DNA of 31,268 nucleotides from SURF-32 sp964648365 (GTDB taxonomy: Bacteria > Planctomycetota > Phycisphaerae > UBA1845), in NCBI GenBank assembly GCA_964648365.1, contig CAZYLK010000058.1, forward strand, positions 1-31,268, in the 5' to 3' direction. Made by a program: the position numbers and the translations under genes. Below, piece after piece: positions 22,425 through 30,800 of this stretch (within the stretch, counting starts at the first letter, position 1; the number at the start of each line of letters is the position of its first letter). The notes below the pieces were generated by a model. It saw only the letters and a program-made list of their open reading frames with translations, searched no databases and was not told the origin of the DNA.

Positions 22425-23822
22425 ATGAAGAGTATTCCGGTGCGCGTGTGCATTCTGACCGCGGCCCTGGCCGCGACGTGGGTCGCAGGGCCTGCGGCTG
22501 CTCAATACCCGGCCGACAAGGTCGAGCTGCTCAGCCACATCGACGTGGTCGATTTCGGCGCCAGTGCCGGCAACGACTGCTGGGGGTACGTTTCGCCGTC
22601 GGGGCGGGAATACGCACTGATGGGGCTGAACAACCGAATGAGCGTGATCGAAATCACGGACCCGCGCAACCCGGTCATCCTCGGTCACGTGCCTCACGGT
22701 TCGAGCACGACGGGCGACATCAAGGTCTATCGTCACTACGCCTACGTCGCGCAGGAGTCGGGCGGCGGCATCGACATCGTCGATCTGTCGGACGTGGACA
22801 ACGGCAACATCCGCGTCGTCAAGCGGCTCAATGACAACGGCCTGAGCCGCAGTCACAACATCGCCCTGAACGAAGACAGCGGCTATCTGTACCTGGCGGT
22901 GGGCAACATCAACCGCGGCGCACTGGTCGCGTGGAACCTTCACCAGGATCCGGAAAACCCCTTCATCGAGGGACAGTACGGCGGCAACCGCTCGCACGAC
23001 CTGCACGTGATCACCTACACCGAGGGTCCGTACGCCGGCCGCGAGATCGCCTTCAGCTTCAGCGAAGGGCGAGGCGTGGAAATCATCGACGTGACCGACA
23101 AGGAGGACATGGTGCTGCTGGGGCGCGAGACGTATCCGATGCTGGGCTACTGCCATCAGGGCTGGACCAGCGACGACCGGCGCTACCTCTACGCTAACGA
23201 CGAGTTCGACGAAGGCAGCTTCGGCATCACCACGCGCACGCTGGTGTTCGACATCGCCGATCTGGAGAACCCGACGCTGGTCAACACCTTCACCAGCGGC
23301 CTGAACTCGACGGACCACAATCTGTACGTCAAAGACGGCTTCATCTTCGAGGCGAATTACACCAGCGGCCTGCAGATCTTCAACGCCAACGTCGATCCGG
23401 TCGATCCGCCGCGCGTCGGGTACTTTGATACGTATCCCGCCAACGACAACGCCGGCTACAGCGGGGCCTGGAGCACGTTCCCCTACTTCCCCAGCGGCAA
23501 CGTGATCATCTCCGACCGATCCACGGGGTTCTACCTGGTGGATCCGAGCGAGGCGCTGGGGGGCGGCGGCGTTACCTGCGATGACATCAAGAAGTTCAAG
23601 GGCAAGTGCAAGCCCAGCGGCAAGGCGATCGGCGTCGCGAAGCTCACCAGCGGCGACCATGACGGCTCGGGCATGACCTTCGCGTTCAGCGGTGAACCCG
23701 TCGAGGTCGCCGTCAAGGGCAAGAAGGCGAAGGCGAAGTACTGCTGCTTCAATGCCTCGGTTCTGATCTCGCTCGAAGTCCCGCAGGGCTGCGTCGAGCC
23801 GATTCAGGCCTTCTGCGAGTAA
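22425..23822 (+). CDS. Choice-of-anchor-B family secreted protein with cysteine-containing C-terminal tail
   Basis: 465 residues. A signal peptide ends near residue 26 (GPAAA|QYP). Residues about 30-380 are LVIVD/choice-of-anchor-B type repeats forming a propeller (LLSHIDVVDFG, DCWGYVSPSGREYALMGLNN, MSVIEITDPRNPVILGHVP, DIKVYRHYAYVAQES, IDIVDLSDVD). In other bacteria this core is joined to differing C-terminal sorting or anchoring modules, which gives the family its name. Here residues 385-465 form a Lys-rich beta-like module starting CDDIKKFKGKCK, with cysteines at 385, 395, 440, 441, 456 and 464. It differs from the 8-cysteine tail of two other proteins in the window. GAGGT precedes the start; GTG 22422 is an equally possible start one codon earlier. 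Confidence 0.85.
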   Translation: MKSIPVRVCILTAALAATWVAGPAAAQYPADKVELLSHIDVVDFGASAGNDCWGYVSPSGREYALMGLNNRMSVIEITDPRNPVILGHVPHGSSTTGDIKVYRHYAYVAQESGGGIDIVDLSDVDNGNIRVVKRLNDNGLSRSHNIALNEDSGYLYLAVGNINRGALVAWNLHQDPENPFIEGQYGGNRSHDLHVITYTEGPYAGREIAFSFSEGRGVEIIDVTDKEDMVLLGRETYPMLGYCHQGWTSDDRRYLYANDEFDEGSFGITTRTLVFDIADLENPTLVNTFTSGLNSTDHNLYVKDGFIFEANYTSGLQIFNANVDPVDPPRVGYFDTYPANDNAGYSGAWSTFPYFPSGNVIISDRSTGFYLVDPSEALGGGGVTCDDIKKFKGKCKPSGKAIGVAKLTSGDHDGSGMTFAFSGEPVEVAVKGKKAKAKYCCFNASVLISLEVPQGCVEPIQAFCE

Positions 23823-23927
23823 GCCGGCAGCCTGCCCCGCCGCCGAGGCGCCGGCCCGCTGCGCGGGCGCCCCGGCGAGCCGGTCGTGTCTGCGAGCGGG
23901 GCGCGCGTAGCCCCCTGGCCGGACCCC

Positions 23928-23956
23928 GCGACAACCGGGCGCCGGCCCGGTAGAAT
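23928..23956 (+). promoter_or_regulatory. Candidate rho promoter
   Basis: GCGACA (23928-23933) and TAGAAT (23951-23956) are 17 bp apart with four and five consensus matches, leaving a leader of about 105 nt before rho. Upstream, GCCCGC/GCGGGC at 23857-23871 is a strong hairpin without a T-run after the preceding gene. The remaining leader shows nothing specific. Confidence 0.45.
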
Positions 23957-24067
23957 CCATTCGGCGGAGCGTCAGGGCTGCCGCAGATTCTCGAATGGCC
24001 CGCGTGCCCGTGTGCGCGGAATCCTCCCGGCGTCGCGGTGCGCGCCGCGACCTGATCCGCTTCAAGG

Positions 24068-25240
24068 ATGAGCGAATTGTCTGAAAGTGTGACCGGAACG
24101 ATCGAGTTGGACGTGCAGGGCCGCGCGTTCGTCCGCGACGGGCAGAAGAACTACCGGGCCGAACCCACGGACGTGACGGTCGGGCCGGAACTGCTCAAGC
24201 GGTATCGCATCCGCGGCGGCGAGTCCGTCAGCGGCATCGCCCGCCTTGCGCCGGCCAAGGGCGGCAGCAACGGCAAGCGGAAAGGCAAGAAGAAGCCGGC
24301 TCCGCCTGCGACGCGGCTCGAACTGGCTGAGATCGAGGCCATCAACGATCGCAGCGTCGACGAACATCTCGATACCAGACCCTTCGAAGACCTGACCGCG
24401 ATCGACCCGGATCGGCGCATCCGCTTTTCGACGCCGGGCGGCCCGACTACGATGAACATCGTCGATCTGATGACGCCGATCGGCTTCGGTCAGCGGGGCC
24501 TGATCTGCGCCCCGCCCCGTACGGGCAAGACCGTACTGCTGCACCAGATGGCCGAGGGCATCGCCGTCAACCATCCCGATGCGTGCCTGTTCGTGCTGCT
24601 GGTGGACGAGCGGCCGGAAGAAGTCACCGTAATGCGCCGCGGCGTCAAGGGCGAAGTGGTCTACAGCAGCAACGACAGCGACCCCGACAGCCACGTGCGC
24701 ATCTCGCGCCTGGTCATCGCCAAGGCCAAGCGATTGGTCGAGGCCGGCCGCGACGTGATTGTCCTGATGGATTCGCTCACACGGCTGGGACGGGCGTTCA
24801 ACAACCAGATCCGCGGCGGCGGGCGCATCATGTCCGGCGGCATCGACTCCAAGGCGCTGATCGAACCCAAGGCCATCTTCGGCGCCGCCCGCAACGTCGA
24901 GGGGGGCGCGTCGCTGACCATCGTGGCCACCGCGCTCATCGAGACGGGCTCGCGCATGGACGACGTGATCTTCAACGAGTTTAAGGGCACCGGCAACATG
25001 GAGATCATGCTGTCGCGCGAACTCGCTAACATGCGCATCTGGCCCGCCATTGATTTGAACGCCTCCGGTACGCGTAAAGAGGAGAAGCTCCTGACGCCGC
25101 AGGAACTGGCGTGTGCGAATTACATCCGCAGGTCGCTGCACGGCCAGGGCGTTACGCGATCCATGCAGACGCTGCTCAATTCCATGGCGCAGCACAAGCA
25201 GTACGACGCATTCGTCAAGGCGATGGCCGCGCGGACGTAG
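24068..25240 (+). CDS. rho: Transcription termination factor Rho
   Basis: 390 residues, shorter than the 419 of E. coli. Rho is a hexameric RNA-dependent helicase that ends transcription of untranslated RNA. The N-terminal helical domain is absent; the cold-shock-like RNA-binding domain starts at once (about 8-60), and one of its two usual aromatic residues is replaced (GRAFVR instead of GFGFLR). A basic linker GKRKGKKKPAPP (69-80) is inserted inside the primary binding region. The ATPase core is complete: Walker A PPRTGKT (149-155), catalytic Glu 181 in DERPEE, Walker B VIVLMDS (230-236), Q/R-loop region FKGTGNMEI (305-313) and the SGTRKEE arginine (R336). ATG 24068 has only AAGG immediately before it, so translation may be weak or leader-controlled. 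Confidence 0.95.
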   Translation: MSELSESVTGTIELDVQGRAFVRDGQKNYRAEPTDVTVGPELLKRYRIRGGESVSGIARLAPAKGGSNGKRKGKKKPAPPATRLELAEIEAINDRSVDEHLDTRPFEDLTAIDPDRRIRFSTPGGPTTMNIVDLMTPIGFGQRGLICAPPRTGKTVLLHQMAEGIAVNHPDACLFVLLVDERPEEVTVMRRGVKGEVVYSSNDSDPDSHVRISRLVIAKAKRLVEAGRDVIVLMDSLTRLGRAFNNQIRGGGRIMSGGIDSKALIEPKAIFGAARNVEGGASLTIVATALIETGSRMDDVIFNEFKGTGNMEIMLSRELANMRIWPAIDLNASGTRKEEKLLTPQELACANYIRRSLHGQGVTRSMQTLLNSMAQHKQYDAFVKAMAART

Positions 25241-25673
25241 CCCGCCGCCGGCCCGCCTTCGGCCCGCCAGGGGGCGTTGCTCTCCAGTGCTGCCGAGCTG
25301 CCTCATTCGCCGACCGTGCAGCGCTAATTCTTCATTAATTTTCCACTAAGAGCGGGCCGCGGCCGGCCCCCCCGCCGCCTCGACGGGAACGCCGCGCGCA
25401 TCGCACGCCGAACGCAGGAGCCTGCCACCATTGGAGATAGGCGCAGGGCGTACTCGAAGGGCAGCGCCCGGCTCTCGAGGCCGGCCTCGGTTCCGTTCTT
25501 AACGATGCACACCGCGGACGGGCCGGGGCATTGTCCGGGGGACGCGCCCGTGGCAGGATGGGTACATCCATCAAGCCCATGTGCGGCAGGATGAGAGCAA
25601 CGAGGCGGCCGCCGCGGAGGCACAATGCCGATCTACGAGGCGCCCCGCGGCATCACTGAGGTCGAACGCTACC
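25241..25673. other. Intergenic region downstream of rho
   Basis: About 430 bases without a convincing gene. Overlapping short frames on both strands (for example 25335-25625, minus) are arginine/proline-rich and have no domain or ribosome site. An AT-rich island at 25325-25350 (TAATTCTTCATTAATTTT) stands out and may hold a promoter or the rho mRNA end, but I find no clean -35/-10 pair or terminator hairpin. Confidence 0.5.
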
Positions 25674-27563
25674 ATGAATCGTGGCGCAACCGGCACCGAT
25701 CCGTTTCGCATTCACTGGCATCCGCGCAACACCGTGGGACGTGCTTTGTGGGCGGGGCTGCGGCCGCTGGCCGAGCGGGGGCTTGGCCTGCGGCGACTGG
25801 CCGACATCCATCGTTACGCCGGCGCCGGCGCGGGCGATTTCATCGAGCGGGCACTGGAGTCGCTGGGCATCCGTTGGGACGTTGAAGCGGACGTGCTGAA
25901 CGTCATTCCGCGGACCGGGCCGCTCGTGATCGTCGCCAATCACCCGTTCGGCGGTCCGGAGGGGCTGGCGCTGCTGGCGTTGGCCGGGCGCGTGCGGCCG
26001 GACGTCAAAGTGCTGGCCAACTACCTGCTCGGACGGATCCCGGAGCTGGCCGATCGGTTCATCTGCGTGGACCCCTTCGGCCGTCGCAGCGCCGTCGCGG
26101 GCAATGCCTCGTCGATGCGCAGCGCCGTCGGGTGGCTCGAGGATGGGCATGCCCTGATTGCCTTTCCGGCGGGTGAGGTCGCGCATCTCGATCCGCGCAC
26201 CCGCCGCGTCGTCGAGCCGCCGTGGCTGTCGACGGCGGCGCGCCTGATCCGAATGACGCACGCCAGCGTCACGCCGATTCACGTCGAGGGACGCAACAGC
26301 ATCGTCTTCCACGCAGCCGGGCTGATCCACCCGCGACTGCGGACCGCACTGCTCGGACGCGAATGCCTCAACAAACGCGGTCGTCGATTCGCCGTCCGCG
26401 TCGGACCGGCGATCACCGCATCGCGGCTGCGCGCATTCGACGAGCCGGAAAAGCTGACCGATTACCTGCGGATCCGGACGCTGCTGCTCGGCTCGGGCGC
26501 TGGCGACGTCGCCCGCTCGACATCAGCGAAGTCCGGTTCGTCGAAGCGGTGCGACTGTCCGATCGCCCCCCCCGCGTCGCGGGAGGCACTGGCCCGCGAA
26601 ATCGAGGGCCTGGACCGGCAGCGCGTCCTCGTCGACGCGGGCGAGCATTGGGTCATTTGCGCCCCGGCCGATGAGATTCCCGCGACGCTGCATGAAATCG
26701 GTCGGTTGCGGGAGTTGACGTTTCGCGAGGTGGGCGAGGGAACCGGTCGAAGCGTCGATCTGGACCGATTCGACGAATACTACCTGCATCTTTTCGTCTG
26801 GAACCGGCTCCGCGGCGAGGTCGTCGGCGCCTATCGGCTCGGGCTGATGGACGAGATTCTCGCCACGCGCGGCGTGGCCGGGCTGTACACGCATACGCTG
26901 TTTCGATTTGACCGTCGGCTGCTCACCGCGCTCGGCCCGGCCATCGAGTTGGGCCGTTCGTTCGTCGTCGCCGGACAACAGCGCTCCTATGCCGCCTTGC
27001 TGCTGCTGTGGAAGGGGATCGCGACCGTCGCATCGCGCTATCCGCGTTATCGCCATCTGGTCGGCGCGGTGAGCATCAGCGACACGTACGACACGACGAC
27101 GAAACGCCTGCTGATGTCGTTCCTGAGTCACAACGACTACCGCTGCGGGCTGGCATCCCTGGTGCGCCCGCGTCGGGCGCCGCGCCTGCCCCGCGGCCGC
27201 TCGGACGTGGACCGCCCGTTGACCCGGCTGGCCGGCAGCCTCGATGAAGTTGACGCATTGATTCAGGACATCGACGCGCAGGGTCGCGGCATCCCCATCC
27301 TCCTGCGGCAGTATCTCAAGCTCAACGCGCGGCTGTTGGGCTTCAATCTTGACCCGGACTTCAGCGACGTCATCGACGGGCTTATCTGGGTGGATCTGAT
27401 CGGCGTGGAGCGGTCGATCTTGCGCCGTTACATGGGTGCTGACGCGATGCAACGCTACATGGCACACCACCGCACCGGGGAGGGCGCAACCGCGGCGGCG
27501 GCCCGACCCGGCCGGCCTCGCTACCGTCTGTGGCCGGTTCGCAAGTCGTCATCTCGACACTGA
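25674..27563 (+). CDS. OlsF-like bifunctional protein: lysophospholipid acyltransferase plus GNAT acyltransferase
   Basis: 629 residues, two catalytic domains. Residues about 70-270 are a PlsC-like acyltransferase with the hemolysin/OlsF-type motif NHPFGGPEG (89-97) and the substrate motif FPAGEV (164-169). Residues about 320-510 are a GNAT-like N-acyltransferase of the OlsB type (LRELTFREVGEGTGRSVDLD, then VVGAYRLG, then ELGRSFV at 425-431). In known OlsF enzymes the C-terminal domain acylates ornithine to lyso-ornithine lipid and the N-terminal domain adds the second acyl chain. The same order here suggests an aminolipid product; the amino acid is not proven. ATG 25674 has GAGGT 12 nt upstream, rather distant. 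The C-terminal tail after 600 is Arg/Ala-rich. A membrane protein of unknown function follows 238 nt later. Confidence 0.78.
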   Translation: MNRGATGTDPFRIHWHPRNTVGRALWAGLRPLAERGLGLRRLADIHRYAGAGAGDFIERALESLGIRWDVEADVLNVIPRTGPLVIVANHPFGGPEGLALLALAGRVRPDVKVLANYLLGRIPELADRFICVDPFGRRSAVAGNASSMRSAVGWLEDGHALIAFPAGEVAHLDPRTRRVVEPPWLSTAARLIRMTHASVTPIHVEGRNSIVFHAAGLIHPRLRTALLGRECLNKRGRRFAVRVGPAITASRLRAFDEPEKLTDYLRIRTLLLGSGAGDVARSTSAKSGSSKRCDCPIAPPASREALAREIEGLDRQRVLVDAGEHWVICAPADEIPATLHEIGRLRELTFREVGEGTGRSVDLDRFDEYYLHLFVWNRLRGEVVGAYRLGLMDEILATRGVAGLYTHTLFRFDRRLLTALGPAIELGRSFVVAGQQRSYAALLLLWKGIATVASRYPRYRHLVGAVSISDTYDTTTKRLLMSFLSHNDYRCGLASLVRPRRAPRLPRGRSDVDRPLTRLAGSLDEVDALIQDIDAQGRGIPILLRQYLKLNARLLGFNLDPDFSDVIDGLIWVDLIGVERSILRRYMGADAMQRYMAHHRTGEGATAAAARPGRPRYRLWPVRKSSSRH

Positions 27564-27801
27564 TCACGCATCGGGCGGGAGCGGGGCGGGCCCAAAGCCG
27601 CGCTGCCGCCATGGTTCCATGTGCTGATTGACTCACGGCGTTACCGACAATCGATACGAACTCCGGCGACAGGCTTGGGCGGTCACGCCGCCACGCGCCG
27701 ACCGCGTTGTGACGCCCGAAAGAGCCTCGTACGATGCGTCCACGCGGCGCATTGTTATGTTGTTGCCGCGCTTCAGAGGCCGCCGCACTCGGATCGAAAC
27801 G

Positions 27802-29598
27802 ATGAAGCCTGCCAGCGACGATTCGCGAGTACGCGACACGCACGCGCGGATTCGCTGGATCGCCCGAGTTGCGCTCGTCGCCACGACAGGATGGTTGCTG
27901 ATCGACGCGGCGCTGCATCGCGGACGGCCGTGGCTGGTCAATGAGCCGCTGTGGGGCTTGCAGGACTCCGGCCGGTTGAGAAGTCTGATCATATCGGCGT
28001 GCCTCTCCGGCCTGGGCGTCGTGGTCAGCTACGCGGTACTGGGCTGTGCCGCGGCCATGTCGTTGCCGTTGCCGCGGCGGCGCCGGGCGGCGCTCGCCGC
28101 GCCAGGTCCGCAGGCGTCCGTGTGGACGCTGGCCGCCCTGACGATGCTCGCCGTCGTCATCGTTACCGCAATCGTCTCGATGGTGCGCAGTGGACCGGGC
28201 CTTCGACCGCCGAACACGATGGACCTGGCCGTCGGCACGTTGGGCGGGCTGCTGGGGTGCTGCCTGGGTATCGCCGGACCGAACGCGCGGCGCTCGCCCC
28301 GACAGATGCTGGTCAGGCTGGCTGTGGTCCTGCTGGTCGCGGGTGGCGGTTTCTTGGCGACGGTCCTGTTGTCTATCGAATCAGCGCCGCTGCCGTTCGA
28401 ACCGGCGGAGCTGACGACTCACGACCGCACGCGGCTCACGCGGCTGATCCGCAGCCACAGCCCGCGCGCCGTTCCGCCGGGTCGTACCAGGACGCTCACC
28501 CTGACCGGTCGCGACATCGATCTGCTGCTGGCGTGGGGGCTGTCGCTCGGGTCGCAGGATCGCAAGGCCCGCGTCGAACTCGCCCGCGATCACGCCCGGC
28601 TGCGGGCGTCGATCCGCCTTCCCGTAGCGGGCGCCGAGCCGATGTATCTGAACGCGACGATCGGCGGGCGGGTGGGGATCGAGGGCGGCCGCGTTCGCCT
28701 CGACGTCACGGAACTTCAGATCGGACGTGCGTGGATTCCGCGGGCACTGTTGTGGCTGCTCTCGCCCGGCCTGTCGGACCGGGTCACGCACGATCCGCGG
28801 CTCAAGCCGGTTTTCGACCAGATCAAAGACGTGGAGATCGCCCCGTCGTACGTCTCCGCGACGTATGGCCGGATCGACATGCCGTCCGGATTCCGCAGCG
28901 ACATCTTTGGCGACGTCGGACCAAGCGAACAGGTCGTCGCAGCGCTGCGGGCGCAGTTCGAGCAGATCGCACGCATCGCTCGCGATCTGCCGCCGCCGGA
29001 TCAGCGCTTTGCCGCGTTCATCGAAGGCGCGTTCCGCCTGGCCCACGAACGCTCTCAGTCCGGCGACCCGGTGGTCGAGAACCGGGCCGCGATCATCGCG
29101 CTGGGTATCTCGCTGGGGCACGACATCATCGGCGAGTTCGTCACCGCACTCCCCTACGACGCCGTCCCGCCCGGGTCGCTGCGGTTGACGCGCAAGGTTC
29201 CGCTGCGAGGGCGCGTCGACTGGAGCCGCCATTTCCTCGTCAGCGCGGCGCTGGCCGTGCTCTCGACGGAGGGGATCAGCTACGACATCGGTATCCTCAA
29301 AGAGGAACTCGACTCCGCGGGCGGCAGCGGCTTCTCCTTCGCCGACCTGGCCGCGGATCGGGCCGGCACGCGCTTCGGGCAGGCCGCGACGCGCGACGAA
29401 GCGGCCGCGCGGGCGATGCAGCAGCGGCTGATGGCAGGCTTCGACGTGGATGCGTTCGTGCCGCCGATGGCCGATCTGCCGGAGGGGTTGCAGGAAGATC
29501 GGTTGCAGGCGGAGTACGGCGGGACGACGGGGGCGCGGTATCGGGAGATGGTGGGGGAGATTGATGGGCGGATTGGGGGGTGTGAGGGGTATGAGTAA
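27802..29598 (+). CDS. Large membrane protein of unknown function
   Basis: 598 residues from ATG 27802. The N-terminal 180 residues carry about four transmembrane segments (ARVALVATTGWLLIDAAL; SLIISACLSGLGVVVSYAVLG; VWTLAALTMLAVVIVTAIVSM; VRLAVVLLVAGGGFLATVLL). The remaining 400 or so residues are soluble and probably extracytoplasmic, with repeated beta-rich stretches (TLTLTGRDIDLLLAWGLSLG, YLNATIGGRVGIEGGRVRLDVTELQIG) that recall lipid- or polymer-handling scaffolds. I recognise no family. The start is uncertain: the frame is open back to TTG 27628, but the extra 58 residues are basic and low-complexity and no start has a good ribosome site. The 3' end has G-rich codons unlike the rest of the gene. 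It follows the acyltransferase on the same strand. Confidence 0.7.
   Translation: MKPASDDSRVRDTHARIRWIARVALVATTGWLLIDAALHRGRPWLVNEPLWGLQDSGRLRSLIISACLSGLGVVVSYAVLGCAAAMSLPLPRRRRAALAAPGPQASVWTLAALTMLAVVIVTAIVSMVRSGPGLRPPNTMDLAVGTLGGLLGCCLGIAGPNARRSPRQMLVRLAVVLLVAGGGFLATVLLSIESAPLPFEPAELTTHDRTRLTRLIRSHSPRAVPPGRTRTLTLTGRDIDLLLAWGLSLGSQDRKARVELARDHARLRASIRLPVAGAEPMYLNATIGGRVGIEGGRVRLDVTELQIGRAWIPRALLWLLSPGLSDRVTHDPRLKPVFDQIKDVEIAPSYVSATYGRIDMPSGFRSDIFGDVGPSEQVVAALRAQFEQIARIARDLPPPDQRFAAFIEGAFRLAHERSQSGDPVVENRAAIIALGISLGHDIIGEFVTALPYDAVPPGSLRLTRKVPLRGRVDWSRHFLVSAALAVLSTEGISYDIGILKEELDSAGGSGFSFADLAADRAGTRFGQAATRDEAAARAMQQRLMAGFDVDAFVPPMADLPEGLQEDRLQAEYGGTTGARYREMVGEIDGRIGGCEGYE
29553..29589 (+). 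other. Putative G-quadruplex-forming tract at the 3' end of the 27802 gene
   Basis: Four G-runs (GGGGG at 29553, GGG at 29566, GGGGGG at 29575, GGGG at 29586) lie within 37 nt with loops of 8, 6 and 5 nt, on the coding strand just before the stop. They could form a quadruplex in the mRNA 3' end. Formation is not demonstrated. Confidence 0.35.
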
Positions 29599-29736
29599 GG
29601 ATAACTGTGCTCGACGATCCGCTCGCATTGCGAAACGAACCGCAAACAGCGAGCCGCGTGCTTCAGCTCGCGCGGATTCCCCTGCTCAACGGCGGCCGCC
29701 AATCGCAGGGCGGCACGCAGTCAGTGGCCAGCGCTG

Positions 29737-30783
29737 CTACTCCACCCAACTCTCGTCGCGCAGCCGGTCGAGCGCCGTACGGATATGCTCGGCTCGCATC
29801 AGTCGGCGCTTCCGCGGGTTCCACCCATGCACCTTCGTGACGACCACATCGAGACTGGCGCGTTGCTCAAGCTCTTGCGTCGCCACCCAGTGAACGCTGG
29901 ACAACAGCTCCAGCCCGTACGGCGTCTCAAAGCCCTCGATGAGCCGGGCGACGCGTTCGAAAGGCTGGTGCAACTCACGGCGTTCCGCCAGAAATGCCTC
30001 CGCTTCGTCCGCAGCGTCCGGCAGGAGTCGAATGGGTGTGCCAGGCTTGTTGCGGCCGTCGCCGAAGCCCTGCACGAAATGGCCTTCGATGCGATGGAGC
30101 ACGTGCCGGATCGCGTCCGCGTACGGGCCGTACGGCCCTTTCTTGAACTCCAGATTCAGCGGCACGCCCGCCGTCTGGGCGAAGTACGCGAGCTTGTGGA
30201 TTTCCAGCAGGGACAGCAGGTAGTCCGAGCCGGGGTACTGGTAGCGCCGCATCAAGCCCAGCACCGCCGCGCGGCCGGGGGTCATGTTGGGTCGCTCAGT
30301 CCGGTCAGGCATCCGCTCGGGAGCCGGCGTACCGGCAGGCTCGTACACCAGGATCTGGACGTCGGGCAGCGGTCCAAGTGCTGCCTCGATTAGCGGATAC
30401 ACTTCGGCCCAATTCAGGCCGCCATGGCCGCAGCCGAGCGGCGGCACGGCGATCGAGCGAATGCCAAGCCGGGCGATGTCGGCGGCGAGGGCGGCCAGAC
30501 CGCTGCAAATGTCTTCGATCTTCGACCGCCCGCGCCAATGGCGTTTGGTCGGAAAATGGATGATGTATCGCGGCCGGCTCAGCCCGCCCAGATCGTGTAT
30601 GAACATCCGGCCTGGCGTTACCTCGCCCGCGTCGCACGCCCGCTTGTACGCCTTGAAGACCTCAGGGAACGCCTTCTTGAACTGCAGCGCGATCCCCTTG
30701 CCCATTACGCCCACGGTGTTCACCGTGTTCACCAGGGCCTCGACGTCGGCCTCAAGCAGGTTGCCTGTTACACGCTCGATCAT
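29737..30783 (-). CDS. darG: DarG: DNA ADP-ribosyl glycohydrolase antitoxin (macrodomain plus DarT-inhibiting domain)
   Basis: 348 residues. Residues 1-150 are a macrodomain: GNLLEADVEALVNTVN (7-22), GVMGKGIALQFKKAFP (25-40), the segment HFPTKRHW with Lys 80, and the phosphate loop PPLGCGHGGLNW (114-125). Lys 80 falls at the position of the catalytic lysine reported for Thermus aquaticus DarG. DarG removes ADP-ribose from thymidine in DNA and so reverses the toxin. Residues about 165-348 (LGLMRRYQYPGSDYLLSLLE, HKLAYFAQTAG, FKKGPYGPYADAI) fit the C-terminal domain that binds and blocks DarT. ATG 30783 has GGAAG 7 nt upstream. It lies 17 nt after the darT stop on the same strand, the usual toxin-first order; a TTG at 30804 would overlap darT by 4 nt. 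Confidence 0.93.
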   Translation of the reverse strand: MIERVTGNLLEADVEALVNTVNTVGVMGKGIALQFKKAFPEVFKAYKRACDAGEVTPGRMFIHDLGGLSRPRYIIHFPTKRHWRGRSKIEDICSGLAALAADIARLGIRSIAVPPLGCGHGGLNWAEVYPLIEAALGPLPDVQILVYEPAGTPAPERMPDRTERPNMTPGRAAVLGLMRRYQYPGSDYLLSLLEIHKLAYFAQTAGVPLNLEFKKGPYGPYADAIRHVLHRIEGHFVQGFGDGRNKPGTPIRLLPDAADEAEAFLAERRELHQPFERVARLIEGFETPYGLELLSSVHWVATQELEQRASLDVVVTKVHGWNPRKRRLMRAEHIRTALDRLRDESWVE

Positions 30784-30800
30784 GGTCAGCTTCCGAGGCT

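Noticed and set aside
20250..23822. Plus-strand open frame of 1190 codons
   Set aside because: It runs antisense through the S9 peptidase, then across the divergent promoters into the choice-of-anchor-B gene. Only its end (from 22425) has signal peptide and domain features; the rest is an Arg/Val/Asp-rich shadow with no domains.
22356..24065. Minus-strand open frame of 569 codons
   Set aside because: Antisense to the choice-of-anchor-B gene, with no recognisable domain.
24062..25306. Minus-strand open frame of 414 codons
   Set aside because: Antisense to rho, whose motifs are complete; no features of its own.
25335..25625. Minus-strand ORF of 96 codons after rho
   Set aside because: Arg/Pro/Gly-rich, two overlapping frames equally open, no ribosome site and no domain.
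27951..29564. Plus-strand open frame of 537 codons in another frame
   Set aside because: Overlaps the membrane-protein gene in a +2 frame; almost entirely Arg/Gly/Ala, with no membrane segment or domain.
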